Part shown: piece after piece, positions 20,178 to 28,333 of the stretch
Numbering within the stretch: the first letter of the stretch is position 1
Layout of the letters: every line of letters begins with the position of its first letter
NCBI GenBank assembly: GCA_018432925.1
Contig: JAHDSC010000101.1
Coordinates: 1 to 64,000, forward strand
Reading direction: 5' to 3'
Source of the DNA: Desulfobacterales bacterium
Lineage (GTDB): Bacteria; Desulfobacterota; Desulfobacteria; Desulfobacterales; JAHDSC01
DNA: 64,000 bases
Made by a program: the position numbers and the translations under genes
Notes under the pieces: model-generated
Database searches by the model: none
Seen by the model: the letters and a program-made list of their open reading frames with translations, nothing else
Told to the model about the DNA's origin: nothing

Positions 20178-20771
20178 TCAACCGATACACCGATTGACAA
20201 AATCCCAGTTTATGAGATGATCAACAAAAGCGCTCACGTAATCAGGTCTTTTATTTTGATAGTCCAGATAGTAGGCATGCTCCCAAACATCCACAGTTAA
20301 AAGTGGTTTTAAACCATGGACAAAAGGAGTATCCGCGTTTGAAGTCTTGATGACCTCCAAATTGCCGTTTTTTAAAATCAACCATGCCCACCCGCTTCCA
20401 AATTGGCCGATGGCTGCAGTTTTGAACTCCTCTACAAATTTATCATAGCTTCCGAAATCCGCATCGATTTTCTCCTTGATCATACCCCTCGGAGAACCGC
20501 CTCCATTTGGTTTCATGCACTGCCAGTAAAAAGAATGGTTCCAAACCTGAGCGGCGTTATTAAAAATGCCGATTCTGGAGGCATCACCTGACGTTTCTTT
20601 GATAATGGTTTCTAAACTCTTTTTTTCTAAATCCGTTCCTCCGATAAGCCGGTTGGTGTTTGCGATATATCCGCTATGATGTTTTCCATGATGAAATTCC
20701 AAGGTTCTTGAGCTGATATACGGTTCCAAAGCAGTTTTTGGATACGGCAAATCAAGCAATGATAGAGCCAT
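20178..20771 (-). CDS. sodB: iron superoxide dismutase
   Basis: A 197-residue Fe/Mn-family superoxide dismutase. The ATG at 20771 is chosen because AGGAG lies 5 nt upstream; an upstream ATG at 20786 has no such site. Metal ligands are in EFHHGKHH, in QVWNHSFYW and in DVWEHAYY (Asp and His). The NNAAQVWNH segment, with glutamine in the second sphere, points to the iron form. No signal peptide, so cytoplasmic. It is monocistronic and shares a terminator with aspS. It indicates that the host meets oxygen. Confidence 0.95.
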   Translation of the reverse strand: MALSLLDLPYPKTALEPYISSRTLEFHHGKHHSGYIANTNRLIGGTDLEKKSLETIIKETSGDASRIGIFNNAAQVWNHSFYWQCMKPNGGGSPRGMIKEKIDADFGSYDKFVEEFKTAAIGQFGSGWAWLILKNGNLEVIKTSNADTPFVHGLKPLLTVDVWEHAYYLDYQNKRPDYVSAFVDHLINWDFVNRCIG

Positions 20772-20960
20772 AATTTCTCCTTTCATTTTTTAAACCGAAG
20801 TTCATTTGAAATTATCTAAATGTCTTCGGTAGGTATGAAATGCAAATATTCGCAGAAAAGGAAAAAAACATAGGAAGGATTAACCAGATTCGTTGTACAC
20901 AAGTTGAATTTGAATAAAATGATCCACAATCCGAAATATCCATCGAAAGAGCAACAACCA

Positions 20961-21488
20961 TTACGGCATGATTTTTACCACGGTACCATCCGGCACAGTC
21001 TGCCAGATCTCTTCGATTTCTTCGTTTGTCACCGCGATACATCCCTCCGTCCAATCATAGAGGCGATGAAACTTTCCGACTCTGCCGAACCCGTTGCGTA
21101 TCCCATGGATCATAATTCCACCTCCTGGATCCACACCGAGGGCTCTTGCCCGCTTCATATCCAGGCTGTTTGGATACGATATATGTAAAGCTCGATGAAA
21201 ACGGCTGTCTGAAACTCGATAATCGATTTTATAAGTTCCCTCCGGAGTCCTGCCGTCTCCGTCTTTGATTTTCGGGCCTCTTGGACACCGGCCGAGCGCA
21301 ATATCGTAAATTTTAACGATATGGTCTTCAGAAATCAAAACCAGACACCGTTTTTTTTTCAACACCACCACTTTGTCCACTTTTACGTTTTCAGAAAGAG
21401 TGGTTGCGCGGCAGTTTGAAAAATAGTTAATGATCGGAACGTTTAATAAAAGAATTGCGGCCAGTATGTGGAAAGTGTTTTTTGCCAT
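20961..21488 (-). CDS. L,D-transpeptidase (YkuD domain), exported
   Basis: A 175-residue periplasmic protein with an N-terminal signal or anchor (residues about 5-22) and one YkuD catalytic domain. The catalytic His128 (IMIHGI) and Cys150 (TEGCIAV) are present in the expected HG-x-GC arrangement. Such enzymes make 3-3 peptidoglycan cross-links or attach proteins to the wall. A weak 71-codon open frame ends immediately upstream and is probably not a gene. Another L,D-transpeptidase and a MepK-like peptidase follow within 3 kb, suggesting a wall-remodelling group. Confidence 0.88.
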   Translation of the reverse strand: MAKNTFHILAAILLLNVPIINYFSNCRATTLSENVKVDKVVVLKKKRCLVLISEDHIVKIYDIALGRCPRGPKIKDGDGRTPEGTYKIDYRVSDSRFHRALHISYPNSLDMKRARALGVDPGGGIMIHGIRNGFGRVGKFHRLYDWTEGCIAVTNEEIEEIWQTVPDGTVVKIMP

Positions 21489-22060
21489 TTACTCTTTATT
21501 CGAACAATGAAGAAACGGATTTATTCCTGGTGCAAGGATATCGCTGAAAGTCTGCCGTTTCAAACATGAGAAAGCTATCATTACACATTCAAACATAGAG
21601 ACAGCAAAAGGATTTTTTAGGATTAGATAGACAATTTGATACAAAATCTTCAACCCGATGTAAAGGATTAATTTTTTTTCCAGAAAGCCGCCGGAAACAG
21701 GCATGTTTTTCTGATCCTCCGTCTTTTCACCTCACCATCGACTTATTTTTATCGAAAACCGATCCATGAAATTCAATTGATCGACTTGGTCAATATGCTA
21801 TTCATCAGGCCCAATCTTTTCTTTATGACAGGAGGATACCTTCTCCATAGTAAATGCAGGCAAATGCGTTCCTACGGTAAACCTTGGCGAACCTTTTCAA
21901 CGGAGCTGCCTCAACAAAAATTTTGACGAAAAAAGTTGCCTCTGATATAAATTTATATTTTCGCTTTTATTATGCTGCGGAAAAATTTGAGTTTTTTCAT
22001 CTTCGCCTATATTCCCTTGCGAAAGGCCAATGGTTTGCCTTAAGAAGAGCAGAGATTTAT
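21489..22060. other. 572-bp divergent intergenic region
   Basis: Separates two divergent L,D-transpeptidase genes. An open frame of 71 codons on the minus strand (21489-21704) stops next to the start of the downstream gene, but its composition is not convincing. Otherwise nothing recognised; promoters of both genes should be here. Confidence 0.4.
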
Positions 22061-23812
22061 ATGCATATCAGATTTATTGTCGCGCTTATTTTCATATTTC
22101 GTGTTTCTGCAATTCAAGCATCCCCACCGGTTGCTGATATCGGCGATTCTCTTCGCTCGATTTTGGCTCAAGCGAAGAAGGATCGTAGCATGTGTATCGG
22201 GTGTGAGGGGATTCATGCCGGATCCGACCTGATAGATTTTTATCAAAAACGATTCTTTGAACCGTTTTGGGTCGATCCTGATGGCCTCAACAGGATCGGC
22301 AAAGCGTTTGCCAACGCTCTGGCCAGTATCAAATCTCACGGACTTTGTCCGGAAGATTACCATTACTCCTGTATCAATCAATGGATTGACCACATTCGGA
22401 GTGTTTCCCAGAAGGGGGTACCGGCAGAACCAAGCCAGCTGGCGGCTATCGATATTGTCATGACGGACGCATTCATGATTTTCGGTTCCCATCTTGCGGG
22501 GGGAAAGGTGGATCCGGAGCGCCTATATCCGCATTGGCTGTCGGAAAAACGCAAATCGGATGTTTTCTCCGTTTTAACCCATTTGCCGGACGGAGGCACA
22601 CTCGACATGGCACTCAAACAACTGGCGCCGTCTTATGATGATTATTGGCGCTTGGTAAATGCCGCCCAACGACTGAAATTAATTGTACAGAACGGCGGAT
22701 GGCCTATGTTGACCGTTTCGAAGAGACTGCGAAAAGGTGATAGAGAGCCGAATATTTTCCTGCTTCGAGAACGTCTGAGAAATAGCGGAGATTTAATAAC
22801 CGGAAAAACCGCGGATGAAGTAAGCTTTGATGAAGATGTGGAATTAGGCGTCAAAAATTTCCAGGCCCGCCACGGTTTGGAGATTGACGGGATTGTCGGC
22901 CGCGAAACGAGAGAGGCACTCAATGTATCCGCCATGAAAAGATTACAACAGGTTCTATTAAACCTGGAGCGATGGAGATGGCTTCCTCACAATTTGGGGA
23001 ATCGTTACATACTCGTGAATCCCCCCGCTTTCACGCTTGAAGCATACAACGATGAGCAGAAGCAATTAACCATGAAAGTTATTGTGGGTGAAGCCTATAA
23101 AAAGACCCCGGTTTTCAGCGAAAAAATCAGTTATCTGGAAATCAATCCTTACTGGAATGTACCGAGCAGTATAACCCTCTTCGAAATATTGCCTCAAATT
23201 AAAAAAGACCCGAATTATCTGACAAAAAATCATTATCGGTTGGTTTCAGGGCAGGAAGAGTCAAGTGCAATCTTAGATCCCATCTTGATTGACTGGGACA
23301 GCATCGGTATCGAAAATTTTCCGGGCCATCTCCGGCAGATACCCGGTCCGTGGAACAGCTTGGGACGCATTAAATTCATGTTCCCAAATCGTTTTAACGT
23401 ATATCTACACGACACACCCTATCGGGATTTGTTCAATAAGAACAATCGGGCGCTTAGTCACGGGTGTATTCGGGTCGGAAACCCTATGGAACTCGCCCTG
23501 TTTGTCCTGCAGAATGATGCCTCTTGGACACGGGAACGCATTCAAGCTCTAATAGACATTGGCCAACGACATATTGTTGGCATTAAAGACCCCTGCATGG
23601 TTCATCTGCTGTATTGGACATGCTGGGTTGGTGAGGACGGAAGAATTAATTTTCGAAAAGATATCTATCACCGCGATCAAGTGTTATGGGATGCGTTGAA
23701 CAAGGTTCCCGAAGACAGGAAACAATTACGGAATGTGGTTTCATCTGAAAATCGCTGTGATTTTCAAGCGGCATCTACCAATAGCGTACCGGTCCGACAT
23801 CAAGATGAATAA
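22061..23812 (+). CDS. YcbB-like L,D-transpeptidase
   Basis: A 583-residue murein L,D-transpeptidase of the YcbB/LdtD type. The ATG at 22061 starts a good signal peptide (FIVALIFIF, cleavage near IQA); the open frame extends 59 codons further upstream without a signal. A scaffold domain is followed by a peptidoglycan-binding motif (FQARHGLEIDGIVGRETREAL) and a YkuD catalytic domain. The catalytic segments are YLHDTP and SHGCIRVGNP, with the nucleophilic cysteine in the latter. It is convergent with the MepK-like gene and overlaps it by 38 bp. In E. coli ycbB and ycbK (mepK) are also neighbours. Confidence 0.93.
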   Translation: MHIRFIVALIFIFRVSAIQASPPVADIGDSLRSILAQAKKDRSMCIGCEGIHAGSDLIDFYQKRFFEPFWVDPDGLNRIGKAFANALASIKSHGLCPEDYHYSCINQWIDHIRSVSQKGVPAEPSQLAAIDIVMTDAFMIFGSHLAGGKVDPERLYPHWLSEKRKSDVFSVLTHLPDGGTLDMALKQLAPSYDDYWRLVNAAQRLKLIVQNGGWPMLTVSKRLRKGDREPNIFLLRERLRNSGDLITGKTADEVSFDEDVELGVKNFQARHGLEIDGIVGRETREALNVSAMKRLQQVLLNLERWRWLPHNLGNRYILVNPPAFTLEAYNDEQKQLTMKVIVGEAYKKTPVFSEKISYLEINPYWNVPSSITLFEILPQIKKDPNYLTKNHYRLVSGQEESSAILDPILIDWDSIGIENFPGHLRQIPGPWNSLGRIKFMFPNRFNVYLHDTPYRDLFNKNNRALSHGCIRVGNPMELALFVLQNDASWTRERIQALIDIGQRHIVGIKDPCMVHLLYWTCWVGEDGRINFRKDIYHRDQVLWDALNKVPEDRKQLRNVVSSENRCDFQAASTNSVPVRHQDE

Positions 23813-24323
23813 ACTGATCATAGGTTCCAACCCCTCCCATATTTAAACACTTTGCCGCATCTCGAACAGCCGGCAATTCGACTCCCTCTAATTGAATGTC
23901 CGCAGCCATCCCTCTGAGGTGGTAACTTTTTCTCGCCACCTGGCGGCTTCTATTCCGTAACAACCGGTTGTATTCCGGCGATCGATACCCTGAAACCAGT
24001 TGGAAGGGCCGCTCATTAGCACCAAGATGAGATCGAACCATATCTAAAAGCAGAAAGAGCTCCGGCTGAATATGATGGACTTTCCCGGTATAGTGGCATC
24101 TGAAGAGATGGTTGAGCTGATTTAAGGCCGATGGATCGAATCTTTTGTTCTTCTTTAGATAGCATACCGTTAATGATTCATCGGTATGCATGTTATGAAC
24201 CGAAAGCCGCCCGGAATACCGGGATTTCAACGGATATGCCGTTGCCAGCGGATACCATAGAGGAGTAAGGGAAGAAGCAATCCCTCCGGCAAGGATTATT
24301 TTTAACGCTTCTCTACGGTTCAT
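23775..24323 (-). CDS. MepK/YcbK-like M15 peptidase, Tat-exported
   Basis: A 182-residue DUF882/M15-family murein endopeptidase. The ATG at 24323 has AAGGAG 7 nt upstream and gives an N-terminus NRREALK followed by a hydrophobic segment, a twin-arginine-type signal. Zinc-site elements are visible: VSGYRSPEYN, YHLRGMAADIQ (His and Asp) and the C-terminal HLDVG histidine. E. coli MepK cleaves 3-3 cross-links made by L,D-transpeptidases, which fits the adjacent transpeptidases. The 3' end overlaps the convergent transpeptidase gene. Confidence 0.9.
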   Translation of the reverse strand: MNRREALKIILAGGIASSLTPLWYPLATAYPLKSRYSGRLSVHNMHTDESLTVCYLKKNKRFDPSALNQLNHLFRCHYTGKVHHIQPELFLLLDMVRSHLGANERPFQLVSGYRSPEYNRLLRNRSRQVARKSYHLRGMAADIQLEGVELPAVRDAAKCLNMGGVGTYDQFIHLDVGPVRYW

Positions 24324-24663
24324 TGTTTTTCTCCTTAAAAACAGTTTTGGCATCCAAAAGACTTTTGATGTTTTGTTTCCCTTGGAAGTCGCCACGGAAC
24401 CGAGTTTCTGTTTCCGTTATCGTTGTTTTAAAAATTCCCGAATAAAAATATGGCCTGAAGATAGCACTCAATGTAAAATATGCATACTTTTGAAAAGCCG
24501 TTATTTTTTCATCCCACTAAAATTTTCCAGATAAAATCGCCGTTCCCGGCAAACAATTCAGACCCGAAAGGAATCATCTGTAAGATATTGTAAATGTATT
24601 CCTTCGGTTGTACTTCTCCCGCCGCCTTGGCCGTAAACCCGATGGAAGATTTTAAAACCATTT
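24324..24663. other. 340-bp intergenic region
   Basis: Between the purF-like gene and the MepK-like gene, both on the minus strand. It should hold the promoter of the peptidase gene. No gene, RNA or clear repeat seen. Confidence 0.4.
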
Positions 24664-26067
24664 TTAATAATAACTGCTTCCGTCCCAGCAGTGGGTGCAG
24701 AGTTTTTCCTTTGGAAGTCCGATTGCTGCGACCAGATCTTCTATTTTCTGGTATCTCAGCGTGCTAAAGCCGAGTTTTTGCCTTATTTTTTCAACCATCG
24801 CGCGGTTTTTTGCCGAATCTCCATTCGCATATTCATCCAGGAATTTATCATTTCTGCCCTCTATCTCTTTTATGGCTCTTCTGGCCGCCAGTTCGGAAGT
24901 CGATCGCGATGCGGAAAAATGCAGGAATTTGCATGGATAAATCAGGGCGGGACATGCGACACGCATATGAACCTCTTTTGCTCCATCCTCGTATAGGATT
25001 TGAACATTATCCTGCAACTGGGTTCCTCTGACGATGGAATCATCACAAAAAAGGATTTTTTTGTCTTCTATCAGCGCCCGGATGGGAATCAGTTTCATCC
25101 TTGCAACAAGATTTCTTATATTTTGTCGGTGGGGCATAAAACTTCTCGGCCAGGTGGGGGTATATTTTATAAAGGGCCTTTTATATGGGATGTTTTTCTC
25201 ATTGGCATAACCTATGGCATGACCGGTTCCTGAATCTGGAATTCCCGCAACGATATCGATTTTTAGATCGTCTTTTTTTGCAAGCGCCGCGCCGCATCGG
25301 TAACGCACGAATTCGACATTGATGCCTTCGTAATCGGAGGCGGGAAAACCGTAGTAAACCCATAGGAAGGCGCAGATCTGCATTTTTGTCCCTGGCTGCC
25401 TTCGCTGTTCGTAGCCGTCCGGGGTCAGAAAAACTATTTCACCGGCTCCCAGATATTTTTCTATTTGAAAACCCAGGTTGGGGAAGGCGCATGTTTCAGA
25501 GGATGCTGCATAGGCGCCACCTTTTTTTCCGATAGCAATCGGCGTTCTCCCCAATCTGTCTCTTGCCGCGTAAATTCCGCTTTGTGTCAGGATCAGAATG
25601 GAACAAGATCCGTGGATGGCTTCCTGGGCTTTCGCTATTCCACACTCGAACGAATCTTCTCCGGCGATCAGCATTGCAACAAGTTCTGTCGGGTTTGTGA
25701 CTCCTCCACTCATCTCGGAAAAATGTTTTTTTTCTCGAGATGCTTTTTGGGCGAGATCCTCTATGTTGTTAATTCTGCCAACCGTAACGATCGCAAAAGT
25801 TCCAAGGTGGGAACCGATGATCAAAGGTTGAGCGTCATAATCGCTGATAACCCCGATGCCTTTATCGCCGTGTAACTTAGGCAGGTCCGACTCGAATTTG
25901 GATCTGAAATAATCGTTTTCTATATTATGAATGGATCGCGTGTATCCCTGATGATTTCTGACAGCAAGTCCACCTCGTTTCGTGCCGAGGTGAGAATGAT
26001 AATCTGTTCCGTAAAACAGATCCTCAACGCAATCTTTTTTTGAAACGACTCCGAACAATCCTCCCAT
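24664..26067 (-). CDS. PurF-like amidophosphoribosyltransferase homologue lacking the catalytic Cys
   Basis: A 467-residue homologue of glutamine PRPP amidotransferase. The phosphoribosyltransferase half keeps the PRPP loop KILFCDDSIVRGTQ. All four cysteines expected for the Bacillus-type [4Fe-4S] cluster appear in place: QICAFLWVYY, IYPCKFLHF and the C-terminal CTHC. The glutaminase half is degenerate. The protein starts MGGLFGVV where PurF has the nucleophile Cys1 (MCGI...), and the oxyanion motif reads TVGRINN instead of HNGNLTN. It should not hydrolyse glutamine. It may use ammonia or have a different role. AGGGG lies before the ATG at 26067. Monocistronic. Confidence 0.88.
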   Translation of the reverse strand: MGGLFGVVSKKDCVEDLFYGTDYHSHLGTKRGGLAVRNHQGYTRSIHNIENDYFRSKFESDLPKLHGDKGIGVISDYDAQPLIIGSHLGTFAIVTVGRINNIEDLAQKASREKKHFSEMSGGVTNPTELVAMLIAGEDSFECGIAKAQEAIHGSCSILILTQSGIYAARDRLGRTPIAIGKKGGAYAASSETCAFPNLGFQIEKYLGAGEIVFLTPDGYEQRRQPGTKMQICAFLWVYYGFPASDYEGINVEFVRYRCGAALAKKDDLKIDIVAGIPDSGTGHAIGYANEKNIPYKRPFIKYTPTWPRSFMPHRQNIRNLVARMKLIPIRALIEDKKILFCDDSIVRGTQLQDNVQILYEDGAKEVHMRVACPALIYPCKFLHFSASRSTSELAARRAIKEIEGRNDKFLDEYANGDSAKNRAMVEKIRQKLGFSTLRYQKIEDLVAAIGLPKEKLCTHCWDGSSYY

Positions 26068-26247
26068 AAAAATCCCCTAAAACTGTTATTAGATTTTGGC
26101 TTATAATTATTTTTGAATTTCAAATCAACCATTTTATCGGATTTATAGAAAACCGTCTTAAAGAGAGAAAATACTTTTCACGTTCTGGTGGAACCGATTT
26201 CTCGCGCATGTGTTGTCCTATGCATTGCAATGTTTCTCCGTTTATCA

Positions 26248-26862
26248 TCAAATACGTAGTGCCAGGCACAATCCGTCCTTTTCGGGAGAATGAAGGGGAA
26301 GAAAAGTCAGCAAGTGAACCGATTTCCAGTCGGGATGATTGAAAATTGCCTGGTTGAAACCATCTGACTCCACGAATCCGACATTATCGATTACCAGAAG
26401 TCCTCCCTTTCTGAGAAGTCTACGACATTGCCTCAAGACAGATGCGTAGTCTGCTTTGTCAATGTCCATGAAGATTAAATCGAAAGGTCCTTTCATTTTC
26501 ATCAACTCATCCCGGGCATCACCCAAGCGTATTTCTATTCGGTCGTTGAGTCCGGCTTTTCGAAAATTTATTTGAGCCCTCTCCGTCAATTTTGGATTCT
26601 TTTCTATGCTAACAACCCGTGCCTTCGAAGACGAGCAGGCGCTGGCAAGATAAATGGTTGAATATCCTGTCGCAGTTCCCAATTCAAGGATTTTATCTGC
26701 ACGCATTGCCCTGACCAGCAGGAACAGCAACTCACCAGCGACCGGACCAACAATTGGTATAGCCTCAAGCCGGGCTTCCGCTTCCAGTTCCAGCAATAAA
26801 TCGTTTCTTTCGGGAATAAATTGTCTGAAATACGTCTCTGGATTCTCAATCATTCTTGACAT
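26248..26862 (-). CDS. SAM-dependent O-methyltransferase, COMT-like
   Basis: A 204-residue class I methyltransferase of the bacterial catechol/caffeoyl-CoA O-methyltransferase family. SAM-binding motifs: LELGTATGYSTIYLA (motif I), VVSIEKNP with the acidic end of beta 2, and DLIFMDIDKADY with the metal-binding aspartate, then NVGFVE. The ATG at 26862 with GGGGG 6 nt upstream is preferred; an in-frame TTG at 26883 is possible. Substrate unknown, likely a diol or catechol-type compound. It stands alone, upstream of and divergent from the aro operon. Confidence 0.88.
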   Translation of the reverse strand: MSRMIENPETYFRQFIPERNDLLLELEAEARLEAIPIVGPVAGELLFLLVRAMRADKILELGTATGYSTIYLASACSSSKARVVSIEKNPKLTERAQINFRKAGLNDRIEIRLGDARDELMKMKGPFDLIFMDIDKADYASVLRQCRRLLRKGGLLVIDNVGFVESDGFNQAIFNHPDWKSVHLLTFLPLHSPEKDGLCLALRI

Positions 26863-27086
26863 GGAGTGCCCCCGATATTTCAAATGAACGACATCGACAA
26901 GGATTTCGTGGTTTTTACCTTAAATAAATTAAAGCCCTATGGGCCGCCGAAATCACTGAAATGAACAGCCGTAAAAGATTTATACCAAAACGGATCGGAA
27001 AGAGTTCACCGCGATTTATAAAACAAAAGAAGTTGCTTATAAAGCAATTTGAAAGACCCACCTGACTTATAATCTATAAAATATCC

Positions 27087-27113
27087 TTGACATATAGGGT
27101 TCAATCGTATAAT
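27087..27113 (+). promoter_or_regulatory. sigma70-type promoter of the aro operon
   Basis: TTGACA at 27087-27092 and TATAAT at 27108-27113 both match consensus; the 15-bp spacer is shorter than ideal. It lies 37 bp upstream of the leader-peptide start. Confidence 0.7.
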
Positions 27114-27149
27114 TAATGGTAAAAATAATCAAACGAAGGAAAATATAAC

Positions 27150-27221
27150 GTGACGAAGTACTTTTCAGGCAGCAACTATTGGTATTTTTATTCCAGAAGT
27201 CTGCCTGGGGTGCGCTGTTAA
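27150..27221 (+). CDS. aromatic-rich leader peptide of the aro operon
   Basis: A 23-codon open frame starting with GTG, with AAGGA 9 nt upstream. Its translation contains Tyr4-Phe5 and then the cluster Tyr10-Trp11-Tyr12-Phe13-Tyr14; seven of 23 residues are aromatic. It is followed by competing hairpins and two terminator-like stems before the ADH synthase gene. This is the arrangement of classical attenuation (as in the enteric pheA, trp and pheST leaders): stalling at Tyr/Trp/Phe codons would let the operon be read. No such short peptide would be expected by chance exactly here. Function is inference from architecture. Confidence 0.82.
   Translation: MTKYFSGSNYWYFYSRSLPGVRC
27165..27208 (+). 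promoter_or_regulatory. attenuator pause hairpin (regions 1:2)
   Basis: CAGGCAG at 27166-27172, inside the leader-peptide codons, pairs perfectly with CTGCCTG at 27201-27207. The second arm can alternatively pair with GGGCAG at 27252-27257, the left arm of the terminator, which would form an antiterminator when a ribosome covers the first arm. Confidence 0.6.
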
Positions 27222-27241
27222 ACTAATTTCATAGAAAGCGC

Positions 27242-27287
27242 AAAAAGCCGTGGGCAGATTGAAAAGCCCACGGCTTTTTTTGTTTTT
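27242..27287 (+). terminator. attenuator terminator 1 of the aro operon
   Basis: A 14-bp stem, AAAAAGCCGTGGGC (27242-27255) with its complement at 27266-27279, has a 10-nt loop and a T-rich tail. It is a very strong intrinsic terminator located after the leader peptide and before the first enzyme gene. Confidence 0.88.
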
Positions 27288-27319
27288 AAGGCCGTGGAGA
27301 AAAAACTGCACGGCTTTTT
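27288..27319 (+). terminator. second terminator-like hairpin before the ADH synthase gene
   Basis: GCCGTG (27291-27296) pairs with CACGGC (27309-27314), extended by three weaker pairs and followed by TTTTT. Its arms share sequence with terminator 1, so the two hairpins can exchange strands. It ends about 10 nt before the ribosome binding site at 27326 and might also affect translation. Confidence 0.6.
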
Positions 27320-27336
27320 GGCAAAAGGAGGATGAA

Positions 27337-28170
27337 ATGCCCATAGGCAAACAGATTCGAATGGAACGAATTATCAATCGGAATACAGGAAAAACCATTG
27401 TTGTTCCAATGGATCATGGTATTTCGATGGGTCCGATTGATGGCCTGAGGGATATGAAGCAGGCCATTCAAAATGTGGCCGAAGGCGGTGCCAATGCAAT
27501 CGTTGAACATAAAGGACTTGTGGCCGAGGGCCATCGAGGATGAGGGATGGATATCGGTCTGATTATCAAGCTATCCGCTTCGACGAGTCTTTCACTTTAT
27601 CCCAACGCCAAGACGCTGGTCTGTTCGGTTGAAGAAGCGATCAAACTCGGAGCAGACGCCGTCTCCATTCATGTAAATCTTGGAAACGGCGGAGAAAAAG
27701 AAATGCTGAAAGATTTTGGCAAGGTCAGCTATGATGCCCGGACATGGGGTATGCCGCTTCTTGCCATGATGTATCCAAGGGGGGAGAAAATAACCGACGA
27801 ATTCGATGTGAATGTTGTCAAGCATGCAGCCCGGGTTGGATATGAAATGGGGGCGGATATCGTCAAGGTGTCTTACACCGGTTCTGTTGAAACGTTTAAA
27901 GAGGTGATATCCGGATGCCCCATTCCTGTGATTATTGCCGGTGGCGCCAAGATGGATTCAGACAGGGAAATACTTGAAATGGTGAAGGGTTCGATCGATG
28001 CCGGAGGTTCGGGTGTTTCCATCGGCCGAAACGTATTTCAACATTACGATCCGAAAAGTATGGTTCAAGCCATCTCCTGCATTGTCAATGACGGATTCAG
28101 TGTGAATGAAGCATTGAAGATTCTGCCGGCCAGCAGCCGACAGGAAATCGCTTATTCAAAAGTTGTCTGA
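27337..28170 (+). CDS. ADH synthase / class I aldolase-like (AroA'), interrupted by in-frame TGA
   Basis: A homologue of archaeal 2-amino-3,7-dideoxy-D-threo-hept-6-ulosonate (ADH) synthase, a class I aldolase that starts the alternative shikimate route from aspartate semialdehyde and a ketose-phosphate-derived unit. The ATG at 27337 follows AAGGAGG. Conserved segments are [24 protein letters not shown], the Schiff-base lysine in DIVKVSYTG, and [13 protein letters not shown] at 27541-27543 interrupts the frame inside the conserved stretch HRG[12 protein letters not shown] and the same frame resumes directly. Full readthrough gives 277 residues, the family length. In Methanocaldococcus I recall tyrosine at this position. 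First gene of the attenuator-controlled aro operon. Confidence 0.88.
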
Positions 28171-28333
28171 GCCTGGACCAAGCCCATCCTGCCAAGCGGT
28201 GATGGTTTTTCTCGAGCGCTCCTTTCGCCCTTCAGTCGGCGATCATGCAGACAGGCAACCCCAAAAAACAGACTCGCCGGGCATGTTCGGCTGAAAATAT
28301 TGAAGCGTTTTAACTTCTACCGGAGCATAAACA

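Noticed and set aside
21489-21704. 71-codon gene upstream of the small L,D-transpeptidase
   Set aside because: Only the adjacency of its stop to the next start is suggestive; composition and start are unconvincing.
27544-27580. Confident selenocysteine insertion element after the TGA in ADH synthase
   Set aside because: The GGTCT loop is only 12 nt from the stop and the stems are four pairs each; too weak to claim beyond a hypothesis.
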